Origin: Saccharomonospora glauca K62
Lineage (GTDB): Bacteria > Actinomycetota > Actinomycetes > Mycobacteriales > Pseudonocardiaceae
Assembly: GCF_000243395.2 (NCBI RefSeq)
Contig: NZ_CM001484.1
Span: 1,537,568-1,601,567, forward strand
DNA: 64,000 nt
Direction of reading: 5' to 3'
The notes under the pieces: generated by a model
Seen by the model: the letters and a program-made list of their open reading frames with translations, nothing else
The model's database searches: none
Told to the model about the DNA's origin: nothing
Made by a program: the position numbers and the translations under genes
In this document: one piece after another, positions 35,790-44,536 of the stretch
Numbering within the stretch: the first letter of the stretch is position 1
Layout of the letters: every line of letters starts with the position of its first letter

Positions 35790-36665
35790 ATGGCTACGAT
35801 CCGGCTCGTGCCTGTTGACACCACCGGCTTGACGACCCGAGCTCGGGCATTGACGGCGGCGATCCGCAAGTTGGTCGAGGCGTCCGGAATGAGTGGCCGA
35901 GAGCTTTCGCAACGGCTGGGGTTCAGCCATGGCACGGTATCGCACTGGGCCACGGGGCGTCGCCTGCCGGGTCCCGAGGACGTGGCGTCGTTGCTGACCC
36001 TGCTCGGCATCAAGGGGGAGGAAAAGCAACGCCTCATCGAGCTCGCCAGGCACGCGGCGGAGCCGAACTGGCTGGTGGTGGGCATGCCGGGGATACCGCA
36101 ACAACTCGCCGGCGCCATCGAGTCGGAACGTCACGCGTCGGCCATGGTCGAATGGTCCAGAGACATTGTGCCGGGGCTGTTGCAGACCGCGGACTACGCT
36201 CGTGCGCTCGCCACGGCGACCGGGCTTTCGGAGTCCGAGGTCGACGCTCGGGTGCTGCTTCGGGTCGGACGATCCGAGGTGATCACGCGGCGCGATCCCG
36301 TCGAGCTGCTGGCGTTGATCAGCGAGGACGCGCTGCACGAGAAGATCTGCGTGCCCGAGGTGATGCTCGATCAACTTCGGCATCTGCTGGACATGGCGCA
36401 GCGGCCCAACGTCACCATCCAGGTCGTGCCACCGCGGGTCGGGTGGCATCCCGGACTGATCGGGCCGTTCGTGCTGTATTCGTTCCCCGACGCGCAACCC
36501 GTCGTGCATTTCGAACACTACAGTTCGGGCGCCTTCGTCATAGACGAAGACGACGTGCACGCCTACCAGGAAGCGGTGAAGATCATTCGCGGTGTCGCGA
36601 GAAGTCCCGAGGATTCCGCGAAGCTCATCGCGACGATCGCTGACGATTTGGAGAAGACACTATGA
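35790..36665 (+). CDS. XRE family regulator with DUF5753 (Scr1-type)
   Basis: A 291-residue regulator: N-terminal helix-turn-helix (LVEASGMSGRELSQRLGFSHGTVSHWATGRRLP, split, residues about 27-60) and a C-terminal DUF5753-like domain (WSRDIVPGLLQTADYARAL, RPNVTIQVVPPRVGWHPG, GPFVLYSFPD, VVHFEHYSSGAFVIDED). ATG 35790 is the start used; a GTG seven codons later is possible. The following DUF397 gene overlaps its stop by ATGA. Such pairs are abundant in actinomycetes and often touch development or antibiotic genes; Scr1/Scr2 pairs can behave like a toxin-antitoxin. Confidence 0.88.
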   Translation: MATIRLVPVDTTGLTTRARALTAAIRKLVEASGMSGRELSQRLGFSHGTVSHWATGRRLPGPEDVASLLTLLGIKGEEKQRLIELARHAAEPNWLVVGMPGIPQQLAGAIESERHASAMVEWSRDIVPGLLQTADYARALATATGLSESEVDARVLLRVGRSEVITRRDPVELLALISEDALHEKICVPEVMLDQLRHLLDMAQRPNVTIQVVPPRVGWHPGLIGPFVLYSFPDAQPVVHFEHYSSGAFVIDEDDVHAYQEAVKIIRGVARSPEDSAKLIATIADDLEKTL

Positions 36666-36862
36666 CAGGCCCCCTCCTGTGGAAGAAGTCGAGCTACTCG
36701 GGTCCCAACGGCAACTGTGTCGAGTTCGCGACCACCAGTGACGGCACCGGCGATGTGCTGATCCGTCATTCGAAACGCCCGGACGACACGGTGATCCGCT
36801 ACACGGCGGCGGAGTGGTCGGCGTTTCTGGCGGGCGCCAAGGACGGCGAATTCGACATCTAG
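36662..36862 (+). CDS. DUF397 protein
   Basis: A 66-residue DUF397 protein: LWKKSSYSGPNGNCVEFA at the N-terminus, IRHSKRPDDTVIRYTAAEWSAFLAGAKDGEFD (split) at the end, exactly the family pattern. Start ATG overlaps the XRE stop (ATGA). DUF397 proteins act with the XRE partner, as partner or antagonist; which one is not shown here. Confidence 0.9.
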   Translation: MTGPLLWKKSSYSGPNGNCVEFATTSDGTGDVLIRHSKRPDDTVIRYTAAEWSAFLAGAKDGEFDI

Positions 36863-37001
36863 ACCGGTCTTTCACGCCGATTTCCGTTGTCTCGGCGGAG
36901 TCGTCCGCGCGGCGCGGGCCGCCACCAAAATTCCGTGACCGATAGGTGACCCTGCGTAAAATGATTTTTCGTCCCGTCGAAGATGACGAGGAGGAATCCC
37001 G

Positions 37002-37169
37002 ATGACCCTTGTTCGAAAGGTCGCAGCGATCGCGGCGATCGCGGTCAGCGCGCTCACCGTGGGCGTGTCGGCGGCGTCGGCCGAGCCCGCCACGACCGCG
37101 GCCTGTCCGCCCGGACACGTCGAGCACCCCGTCGAGGGCTGTATCCCCCTGCCTCCCGGACCGTACTGA
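37002..37169 (+). CDS. Small secreted peptide
   Basis: A 55-residue protein too short for many gene callers. A basic start (MTLVRKVAAIA) and hydrophobic core form a signal peptide ending in ASA before EPATTA. The mature part of about 28 residues has two cysteines (AACPPGH, EGCIPLPPGPY), which may form a disulphide, and several prolines. ATG 37002 has GAGGAG seven bases upstream. It follows the XRE/DUF397 pair with a 139-base gap and ends at a strong hairpin. No family known to me; it could be a surface or signalling peptide. Confidence 0.65.
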   Translation: MTLVRKVAAIAAIAVSALTVGVSAASAEPATTAACPPGHVEHPVEGCIPLPPGPY

Positions 37170-37180
37170 TTCTTCGATGA

Positions 37181-37223
37181 CGAACGGCCGGTGCCGCGAG
37201 AGTTCCGCGACACCGGCCGTTCG
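37181..37223. terminator. Hairpin terminator between convergent genes
   Basis: Perfect 13-bp arms CGAACGGCCGGTG / CACCGGCCGTTCG with a GC-rich interior that can extend the stem, followed by TGTGTGT. It separates the secreted-peptide gene from the convergent transport operon. Confidence 0.75.
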
Positions 37224-37232
37224 TGTGTGTGA

Positions 37233-37511
37233 CTAGTCGTTCTTCCGCTGTTGCTCCGGGCGTTCGGATTCCTCGGCCGGGACGGTCACGGGACGCAGCC
37301 GCGCCCACAGGGTGAACAGTCCGGCGAAGATCAGCATGCCGATGCCGGTCCACAGGTTGATGTTGATGTCGGCCGCCTTGGCGATGTCCTCGTCGGTGGT
37401 GAAGCCGATCCCCATCACCGTCAGCACGACACCGTAGACGCCGATCAGCAAGGCGATGATCAGGCGGATGTCGAAGGCCTGGGCACCGCGGTTTCCGGAG
37501 GAGTTCGTCAT
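37233..37511 (-). CDS. Small two-helix membrane protein beside the symporter
   Basis: A 92-residue protein with two hydrophobic helices (LIIALLIGVYGVVLTVMGIGF; LWTGIGMLIFAGLFTLWARL) and a polar charged tail. It sits 12 bases downstream of the SSS symporter and is surely co-transcribed. Small partners of this size accompany many SSS transporters, but its role is not known. Confidence 0.7.
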   Translation of the reverse strand: MTNSSGNRGAQAFDIRLIIALLIGVYGVVLTVMGIGFTTDEDIAKAADININLWTGIGMLIFAGLFTLWARLRPVTVPAEESERPEQQRKND

Positions 37512-37523
37512 GGTTCCCGCCCC

Positions 37524-39224
37524 TTAGAAGATGATGTTGAACAGGATGGTGACGACCAGCACGATGCCCGCGAGCAGGCCCGGACGACGGTACCAGCCCG
37601 CGTCCTCGCCGGTGGTGGAGTGCTTCAGGTTCTCCTTCGGAGTCAAGGAGTAGACGAGCCCCACCAGCTGAGCCTCGGGTTTCGGCTGCGTGGCGTAGGT
37701 GACGGCGACGCTGACCGCGATGTCGACCACGAACGCGGCACCCGCACCGACGAACGACGCACCCTGCCCCGGAAGGTCCCACACGCCGGTCTCGGCCAGC
37801 AGGAACACCCCAACGGCCGCGGCGGTGCCGCTGACCAGACCGGTCCAACCGGCCGTGGGCGTCATGCGCTTCCAGAACATACCGAGGATGAACGTGGCGA
37901 ACAGCGGCGCGTTGAAGAACGAGAACAGCTGCTGCAGGTAGTCCATCAGGTTGGCGTACGAGGCGGCGATGAACGCCGTCCCGATGGCCAGCAGCGTGGC
38001 GAGAGCCGTCACGACACGACCCGCCCGCAGGTAGTAGCCGTCGGGGCGATCTTTGACCACGTAGGTCTGCCAGATGTCGTACGTAAAGACCGTGTTGAAC
38101 GAGCTGAGGTTCGCCGCCATACCGGCCATAAACGACGCCAGCAGACCGGCGATCGCGATACCGAGCATGCCGTTGGGCAGCAGGTCCCGCATCAGCAGCA
38201 ACAGCGCGTCGTTGAACGTCGCGCCGCTCGGCGCGGACTCCCCGGCCAGCAACGCGGCCTTGTTGTCGCCCGCCAACTCCGTCACCGTGACGCCCGCGAC
38301 CATGCCCGGAATGATGACGATGAACGGGACGAGCATCTTCGGGATCGCGCCGATGATGGGAGTCCGGCGCGCCGCCGACATGCTCTTCGACGCCATGGCG
38401 CGCTGCACCTCGACGAAGTTCGTCGTCCAGTAACCGAACGACAGCACGAAGCCCAGGCCGAACACGATGCCGAGCACCGACAGGAAGTTGCTGCCGAAAC
38501 CGGTGAGCTGATTGCCGGGCCAGGAGTCGAGCTGTTCCGGGCCGCCGGGGCCCGCCGACACCTTGTCGACCAGACCCTGCCAGCCGCCCACCTTGGCCAG
38601 CCCCACGATCGTCAGGGGCAGTAGGGCGGCCACGATGACGAAGAACTGGAGCACCTCGTTGTAGATGGCGGCGGACAGGCCACCGAGCGCGGTGTAGGCG
38701 AGGACGATGACCGCCGCGAGGATCACCGACACCCAGATGGGCCAGCCGAGCAGCAGGTTGACCACCAGGGCGAGCAGGTACAGGTTCGCGCCCGCGATGA
38801 GGATCTGCGCCAACGCGAAGCTGATGCCGTTGACGAGGTGAGCGGGTTTGCCGAAGCGGCGCAGCATGAACTCGGGAACGCTACGGACCTTCGATCCGTA
38901 GTAGAACGGCATCATCACGATGCCGAGGAACAGCATGGCCGGCACCGCGCCGATCCAGAAGTAGTGCGCGGTCGGCATGCCGTACTGGGCACCGTTGGCC
39001 GACATGCCCATGACCTCGATCGCGCCGAGGTTGGCGGCGACGAAGGCCAGACCGGTCACCCACGCGGGCAGCGACCGGCCGGACAGGAAGAAGTCGAGAC
39101 TTGTCGATACCTGTCTGCGGGCCAGGTAGCCGATACCGAGCACGAGTAGGAAATAGAAAGCGAGCAACACGTAGTCGATCGCTTGTGCATCAAGCCGTAG
39201 GTCCGCTTCAGCGAGGACGTGCAC
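37524..39224 (-). CDS. Sodium:solute symporter (SSS family), probable sugar carrier
   Basis: A 566-residue SSS (SLC5-like) protein with about 14 membrane helices. It has FFLSGRSLPAWVTGLAFVAANLGAIEVMGMSANG (split), the vSGLT-like start of the core, YTALGGLSAAIYNEVLQFF, and AGLLASFMAGMAANLSSFNTVFTYDI (split) with the sodium-site serines. The C-terminal helix is followed by NIIF. It lies downstream of galT and beside galactoside genes, so galactose or a related hexose is the likely cargo. The substrate is inferred from context. ATG 39224 precedes MHVLAEADLRLD. Confidence 0.85.
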   Translation of the reverse strand: MHVLAEADLRLDAQAIDYVLLAFYFLLVLGIGYLARRQVSTSLDFFLSGRSLPAWVTGLAFVAANLGAIEVMGMSANGAQYGMPTAHYFWIGAVPAMLFLGIVMMPFYYGSKVRSVPEFMLRRFGKPAHLVNGISFALAQILIAGANLYLLALVVNLLLGWPIWVSVILAAVIVLAYTALGGLSAAIYNEVLQFFVIVAALLPLTIVGLAKVGGWQGLVDKVSAGPGGPEQLDSWPGNQLTGFGSNFLSVLGIVFGLGFVLSFGYWTTNFVEVQRAMASKSMSAARRTPIIGAIPKMLVPFIVIIPGMVAGVTVTELAGDNKAALLAGESAPSGATFNDALLLLMRDLLPNGMLGIAIAGLLASFMAGMAANLSSFNTVFTYDIWQTYVVKDRPDGYYLRAGRVVTALATLLAIGTAFIAASYANLMDYLQQLFSFFNAPLFATFILGMFWKRMTPTAGWTGLVSGTAAAVGVFLLAETGVWDLPGQGASFVGAGAAFVVDIAVSVAVTYATQPKPEAQLVGLVYSLTPKENLKHSTTGEDAGWYRRPGLLAGIVLVVTILFNIIF

Positions 39225-39366
39225 GGCCCACCTCCGGGGTCAACGAGAAGTCACGCCAATCTGTTGGGACAGCCGCCGCGCGCAGCGTTGTCGACTCGCG
39301 CGGCGGGAACCTGGTTGTCGGTGCCGGCGAGGGCCGGTCACCGGGGACGTATCGGTCGTCGCCTGG

Positions 39367-40443
39367 CTACACCTCCCGAAGTCTCTGCGCGACGTCTTCG
39401 GGCAACACGTCGGTGATGAAGGCGTGCATCCCCGACTCGGAGCCCGCCAAGTATTTCAGCTTGTCGGCCGACCGTCGTATCGAGAACAACTGCAGGTGGA
39501 GTCGGCTCAGACCCTCGTCGTCGCCGACGGGCGCCTGGTGCCACGCCGAGATGTACGGCAAGGGAGCGTCGTAGAGCCGGTCGAACCGCCGCAGGATGTC
39601 GAGGTAGAGCGTCGCGAAGTCGTCGCGTTCGGCGTCGTCGAGCTCGGGGATGGTTCGTACCCGGCGCAGCGGGTGGATGTGCACCTCCACCGGCCACCGC
39701 GCGGCCGCGGGCACGAACGCCACCCAGTGAGCGGTCTCGGCGATCACGCGCACTCCGGCGTCCCGCTCGGCGGCCACGACGTCGTCGTGCAGGTCGCGGC
39801 CGGTGCGTTCGCGGTAGTCGCGGGCCACGTCCAGCATCCGCCGGGTGCGCGGCGTCACGAACGGGTAGGCGTAGATCTGGCCGTGGGGGTGGGACAGCGT
39901 GACCCCGATCTCGCGTCCTCTGCTCTCGAAGCAGAACACCTGTTCCACACCGTCGAGCTCGGACAGTTCCGCGGTGCGGTCGGCCCAGGCGTCCACGACC
40001 AGCCGGGCCTGTTCGGGGGTGAGGTCGGCGAACCGGGCGTTGTGGTCGCTGGTGAAGCAGACCACTTCGCAGCGGCCGTAGCCGGGACGGACGTCGACGA
40101 GCGGATGCCGCACGTCGACGTCGTCGAGGTGCGCGCCCGTGGACAGGCTGGGGAAGCGATTCTCGAAGATCGCGACGGTGTACTCGGGGGCGGGGATCTC
40201 GGTCTGCCTGCCGTCGCTCGACGGGCACAGCGGGCAGTCGTCACGCGCGGGCATGAACGTGCGGTTCTGGCGGTGGGACGCCATCATCACCCACTCGCCC
40301 AGCAACGGATCCCACCGCAGTTGGGAGGCCGTGCTGACGGGAGGCAGCTGTCGCGGGTCCGGTGGGGCGGGCACGGCCTCGCCATCGGCGGCGAAGTACA
40401 GCAGTTCGCGGCCGTCGGCCAACCTCGTGCGCGTCCTCTTCAC
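39367..40443 (-). CDS. galT: Galactose-1-phosphate uridylyltransferase
   Basis: A 358-residue GalT, second enzyme of the Leloir pathway: it exchanges UDP-glucose and galactose-1-phosphate through a uridylyl-histidine. Active-site HPH is at residues 185-187 in SHPHGQIYAYP; a zinc knuckle CPLC at about 70-73; EVHIHPLRR and SAWHQAP supply the remaining metal-site and product-site histidines. Starts at ATG 40443 (MKRTRTRLADGREL). It leads the minus-strand operon galT-symporter-small membrane protein, 142 bases before the symporter, and is divergent from the GH2 gene. Confidence 0.93.
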   Translation of the reverse strand: MKRTRTRLADGRELLYFAADGEAVPAPPDPRQLPPVSTASQLRWDPLLGEWVMMASHRQNRTFMPARDDCPLCPSSDGRQTEIPAPEYTVAIFENRFPSLSTGAHLDDVDVRHPLVDVRPGYGRCEVVCFTSDHNARFADLTPEQARLVVDAWADRTAELSELDGVEQVFCFESRGREIGVTLSHPHGQIYAYPFVTPRTRRMLDVARDYRERTGRDLHDDVVAAERDAGVRVIAETAHWVAFVPAAARWPVEVHIHPLRRVRTIPELDDAERDDFATLYLDILRRFDRLYDAPLPYISAWHQAPVGDDEGLSRLHLQLFSIRRSADKLKYLAGSESGMHAFITDVLPEDVAQRLREV

Positions 40444-40789
40444 CGGTTTCGCACCCTCTCGAACTCACTCGATGTGCTGATTGGAGGAATTCAACCACGA
40501 AGCAACATAAACGAACAGGAGAGGGTGGTAACCAGCGCGTATCCGTTTGGCTACGCCGAACGAGTCAGGATCACCCGGCCGCCTTCGGGCCGCTGCACGG
40601 AGGGTGCCGGCCCGTGACGGCGGATTCGTTGAGAGTTGGTGTTGGAACCTGGGTGTTGTTGATCGCAAGTGTTGACACCTGAGGGGTTCATGTGTGAAAT
40701 GCTTCACGCCGGAGATCACCCGCGAAAGCGGACCGGCGTGCCCGGCGTCGGTGAGGAACCGACGCGGTCCCCTGCCAGGAGGGTGTTCG
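40444..40789. promoter_or_regulatory. Shared promoter region of galT and the GH2 gene
   Basis: 346 bases between divergent genes. It contains several close copies of GTGTTG/GTTG on the plus strand between about 40630 and 40680 (for example GGTGTTGGAACCTGGG, GTGTTGTTGATCGC and AGTGTTGACACC). These could be repressor sites or a TTGACA-like -35 box. An in-frame GTG/ATG upstream of 40790 would extend the GH2 protein but lacks a ribosome site. No RNA gene seen. Confidence 0.45.
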
Positions 40790-43321
40790 ATGCTGCCACC
40801 CGCACCACAGACTCGACCACGCGGCCGCCGGTTCCGCTCGGGAGCCGTGCTCGCCGCCCTGTCCGCCCTGCTCGCCGCGACACTGACCCCGACGGCCGCC
40901 GCGGAACCCGCGGACGGCTGGATCATGGGCGAGCCGCCGCTGGTGACGCCGTGGACCCACGAGGTGTCACCCGACAATGCGCTCCCGGAGTACCCCCGAC
41001 CGCAACTCACCCGTTCCGAGTGGCGCAACCTCAACGGCGTCTGGGAGTTCGCGTCCGCCACCGAGGGGGAGGACCCGCCGTTCGGCGAAACGCTGCCGGA
41101 ACGCATTCTCGTGCCGTACCCGACGGAATCGGCGTTGTCGGGTATCCAACGGCACTCCGACCACATGTGGTACCGCCGCACGTTCGAGGTACCCGAGAAG
41201 TGGCGGATCGGTGAGCGCAACAGGCTCCTGCTGCACTTCGGGGCCGTCGACTACGAGGCCACGGTGTACGTCAACGGGCAGGAGGTCGCCTCGCACACCG
41301 GCGGCTACGACGCTTTCTCCGCCGACGTCACCGACGCGTTGAAACCGCGCGGTGAACAGGAGCTCGTCGTGGCCGTCACCGACCGCACCGACGCCACGTG
41401 GCAGCCGGTGGGCAAGCAACGCCGGGTTCCCGACCGCGGCATCTTCTACGAAAGCGCCTCGGGCATCTGGCAGACCGTGTGGCTGGAGCCGGTGTCCGCC
41501 GCCGGTTATGTCACCACGCTCGACACCGTGTCGGACGTCGATTCGTCCACAGTGAACCTCACGGTGAACACCGCGGGAGCCTCCGACCACCTGACGGTGG
41601 AGGCCGTGGTACGCGACGGACGTCGGGTCGTCAGCCGGACGCGGGGTGCCGCGGACGAACCGCTGACGGTGCGCGTGCCCGACGCCAAACTGTGGTCGCC
41701 GGACTCACCGTTCCTCTACGACCTCGACGTCGTACTGCGCGATCGGGGCCGCCCGGTGGACCGCGTGTCCTCCTACTTCGGCATGCGCGAGATCGGCACG
41801 ACCGAAGGCGAGGACGGCAAGCTGCGGATCACCCTCAACGGCGAGATCCTCTTCCTGATGTCCACTCTCGACCAGGGTTACTGGCCCGACGGCATCTATA
41901 CCGCGCCCACCGACGAGGCCCTGCGCTGGGACCTCGAACAGCACAAGCGCCTGGGCTTCAACACCGTGCGCAAGCACATCAAGACCGAGCCCGACCGCTG
42001 GTACTACCACGCCGACCGACTCGGACTGCTCGTCTGGCAGGACATGCCGTCGATGCGCACGGGCGGCAGGCCACCCGCCGAGGCGACGGAGCAGTTCGAG
42101 GCCGAACTCCACGAACTCGTGGAAGAGAAGAAGAACTGGACCTCGATCGTCGGCTGGGTACCGTTCAACGAGGGCTGGGGCGAGTGGGCGCGCGAGGACA
42201 CCGGCCGCATCGCCGAGGAGATCGCCGAACGGGACCCGACGCGGCTCGTCAACGCGCACAGCGGGGTCAACTGCTGCGACTCACTCGGGGACTCCGGCAA
42301 GGGACACGTCATCGACTGGCACTCCTACGTCGGACCGGCCACCCCGACCCCCGACGGGCACCGCGTGGCCATCGACGGCGAACACGGCGGCTTCGGCCTG
42401 GAGGTCGACGGACACATGTGGTTCGGCGAGGGCCACGCCTACCAGATGTTGCCCGACTCCGAGAGCCTGACCGCCGCCTACGTCGACAACCAGCGGGCCG
42501 TGCTGCGCGCCGCGCAGTCGTGCGGCATCAGCGGGGCGATCTACACCCAGCTCACCGACGTCGAGCACGAGGTCAACGGCTTTTTCACCTACGACCGGCA
42601 GGTGGAGAAGATGGACTTCGAGGCCGTACGCCGGATCAACGAGGAGATCATCGAGAACGCCGACGGCTCCGGTGGCGGCGGACCCGCTCCCGAGCCGGGA
42701 ACCCCCGGACTCGACGGGGTGCACGCCTACCCCTTCGACGAAGGCTCCGGCACGGTCGCCGCGGACGCGGTCGGCGACGCCGACGCCACCCTCACCGGCG
42801 CCGAGTGGGTGGACGGCGTACGAGGGGGAGCGGTCTCGTTCCACGGAGCGGGTGAGGCGGACACCGGCGCGGCCCTGGTCGACACGCAGGGCAGCTACTC
42901 GGTGTCGGCCTGGGTGCGTCTCGACGAGGTGGGCGACGGCTTCCAGACCGCCGTCAGCCAGGACACCGGCAACCACAGCGCCTTCTTCCTCCAGTACTCC
43001 GGACAGGACCAGCGGTGGGCGATGAGCTACGCCGGACTGCGCGCGCTCTCGCCGGAGAAACCGGAACCCGGCCGCTGGTACCACCTGACGGGCGTGCGCG
43101 ACGCGCGAGCCGGAACCCTCTCGCTGTACGTGGACGGAGAGCACGTGGACACCAAGAGCGCGTGCCTGTCCGAGGGCGGGGACGGCAACACCGTGATCGG
43201 CCGCGCTCAGTACGGCGGCCAAAAGGTCGACCACCTCCGCGGCGACGTCGACGAGGTCAGGATCTTCGACCGTGCCCTCTCGCCCGAGGAGATCGCCGAG
43301 CTGGCCTCGATGAGGAACTGA
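40790..43321 (+). CDS. Secreted glycoside hydrolase family 2 protein with LamG domain
   Basis: An 843-residue exported enzyme. A signal peptide with a basic front (RPRGRRFRSG) and a hydrophobic core ends near AAAEPAD. The GH2 sugar-binding domain (WYRRTFEVPEKWR, ATVYVNGQEV) and immunoglobulin-like domain follow, then the TIM barrel. Acid/base FNEGWGEW (E about 461) and nucleophile DGEHGGFG (E about 531) are in place. A Gly/Pro linker joins a LamG/concanavalin-like domain (FDEGSGTVAADAVGDADATL to FDRALSPEEIAEL; split) of about 180 residues. It probably releases galactose or a related sugar outside the cell. ATG 40790 has AGGAGGG seven bases upstream. The exact linkage cleaved is unknown. Confidence 0.85.
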   Translation: MLPPAPQTRPRGRRFRSGAVLAALSALLAATLTPTAAAEPADGWIMGEPPLVTPWTHEVSPDNALPEYPRPQLTRSEWRNLNGVWEFASATEGEDPPFGETLPERILVPYPTESALSGIQRHSDHMWYRRTFEVPEKWRIGERNRLLLHFGAVDYEATVYVNGQEVASHTGGYDAFSADVTDALKPRGEQELVVAVTDRTDATWQPVGKQRRVPDRGIFYESASGIWQTVWLEPVSAAGYVTTLDTVSDVDSSTVNLTVNTAGASDHLTVEAVVRDGRRVVSRTRGAADEPLTVRVPDAKLWSPDSPFLYDLDVVLRDRGRPVDRVSSYFGMREIGTTEGEDGKLRITLNGEILFLMSTLDQGYWPDGIYTAPTDEALRWDLEQHKRLGFNTVRKHIKTEPDRWYYHADRLGLLVWQDMPSMRTGGRPPAEATEQFEAELHELVEEKKNWTSIVGWVPFNEGWGEWAREDTGRIAEEIAERDPTRLVNAHSGVNCCDSLGDSGKGHVIDWHSYVGPATPTPDGHRVAIDGEHGGFGLEVDGHMWFGEGHAYQMLPDSESLTAAYVDNQRAVLRAAQSCGISGAIYTQLTDVEHEVNGFFTYDRQVEKMDFEAVRRINEEIIENADGSGGGGPAPEPGTPGLDGVHAYPFDEGSGTVAADAVGDADATLTGAEWVDGVRGGAVSFHGAGEADTGAALVDTQGSYSVSAWVRLDEVGDGFQTAVSQDTGNHSAFFLQYSGQDQRWAMSYAGLRALSPEKPEPGRWYHLTGVRDARAGTLSLYVDGEHVDTKSACLSEGGDGNTVIGRAQYGGQKVDHLRGDVDEVRIFDRALSPEEIAELASMRN

Positions 43322-43326
43322 CCTTC

Positions 43327-43365
43327 CTCGGGTGCGGGGCGGTTCGCGGCCGGCCCGCACCCGAG
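43327..43365. terminator. Bidirectional hairpin terminator
   Basis: Perfect 12-bp arms CTCGGGTGCGGG / CCCGCACCCGAG around a 15-base loop, in the 48-base gap between the convergent GH2 and galK genes. Confidence 0.78.
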
Positions 43366-43369
43366 AGGT

Positions 43370-44536
43370 TCAGAAGAGCCGCCGCGCTCCCGGAGCGGGG
43401 ACGGCCGTGAACGCGCTCGGCTCGGCGTAACCCGCGTCGGAGAACGCCGCGCGGACCGCCTCGACCACCGTGTCGGCGCGGTCGCGCGGCACCAGGGCGA
43501 TGACGCAGCCGCCGAACCCGCCACCGGTCATGCGCGCGCCCAGCGCTCCCGCGGAGAGGGCGGCCTCCACCGCCGTGTCCAGCTCGCCGACGGTGACCTC
43601 GTAGTCGTCGCGCAACGAGGCGTGCGACGCCGTGAGCAGCGGACCGATTTCGTCGAGCTCCCCGGTGCGCAACGTGCGCACCACGTCCTCCACGCGGGCG
43701 TTCTCGCTGACCACGTGCCGCACGCGCCGACGTTGCGTCGCGTCGTCGAGCCGCGCCAACGCGGTGTCCAGCTCGTCGAGGGCGACGTCGCGCAACGCGG
43801 CCACCCCGAGCGTCGCGGCGGCGGCCTCGCAGGCCGCGCGACGCTTGGCGTACTCGCCGTCGACCAGCCGGTGCGGGGCATGGGTGTCGATCACGAGCAG
43901 GGTCCGGCCGCGACTCGCCGGGTCGAACGGCACCTGCTCGGTGACCATCGACCGCGTGTCCAGGAACAACACGTGCCCTTCCCGGCAGTTGACGGACGCC
44001 ATCTGGTCCATCACCCCGCAGGGCATGCCGACGAAGTCGTTCTCGGCGCGCTGCGCCAACCGCGCCAGGTCGACGGGCTCGATGCCCAGCCCGAACAGCT
44101 CGTTCAACGCGCACGCCACGGAGCACTCCAGGGCGGCCGACGACGACAACCCCGCTCCGGCCGGGACGTCACCGTCCACGGCGAGGTCCACGCCACCCAC
44201 GTCGTATCCCGCCGTGCGCAGACTCCACACCACACCGGCGACGTAGGCGGCCCAGCCGGTGACGTCACCGGGCCGGGCGTCGAGCTCCACCGTCACCGGA
44301 GCACCGGGTTCCTGCAGCGACAGCACGCGGACCCGCGCGTGCCGGGACCGGCCGGCCGCGGCCCGCACCCCGTGCGGTAGGGCCATCGGCAGTACGAAGC
44401 CGTCGTTGTAGTCGGTGTGCTCACCGATGACGTTGACCCGTCCCGGTGCGGCCCACACCCCGTTGGGCCGCCTGCCGAAAGCTTCGGTGAACGCCGTGGA
44501 CACCGAGGAGATCTCGGCTGTCGGCTCGGGGGTCAT
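43370..44536 (-). CDS. galK: Galactokinase
   Basis: A 388-residue GHMP kinase that phosphorylates galactose at C1. The galactokinase signature GRVNVIGEHTDYNDGFVLP is complete; the ATP loop GDVPAGAGLSSSAALE and the third GHMP motif GARMTGGGFGGCVIAL follow at about residues 120 and 345. Start ATG overlaps the stop of the DeoR gene (ATGA), so the regulator and kinase are co-translated. No galE lies in the window, so the epimerase must be elsewhere. Confidence 0.94.
   Translation of the reverse strand: MTPEPTAEISSVSTAFTEAFGRRPNGVWAAPGRVNVIGEHTDYNDGFVLPMALPHGVRAAAGRSRHARVRVLSLQEPGAPVTVELDARPGDVTGWAAYVAGVVWSLRTAGYDVGGVDLAVDGDVPAGAGLSSSAALECSVACALNELFGLGIEPVDLARLAQRAENDFVGMPCGVMDQMASVNCREGHVLFLDTRSMVTEQVPFDPASRGRTLLVIDTHAPHRLVDGEYAKRRAACEAAAATLGVAALRDVALDELDTALARLDDATQRRRVRHVVSENARVEDVVRTLRTGELDEIGPLLTASHASLRDDYEVTVGELDTAVEAALSAGALGARMTGGGFGGCVIALVPRDRADTVVEAVRAAFSDAGYAEPSAFTAVPAPGARRLF

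Noticed and set aside
40630-40690. Repeated GTGTTG/GTTG motifs as a small CRISPR-like array or RNA gene
   Set aside because: Units are short, imperfect and not spaced regularly; more likely promoter/operator sequence between galT and the GH2 gene.
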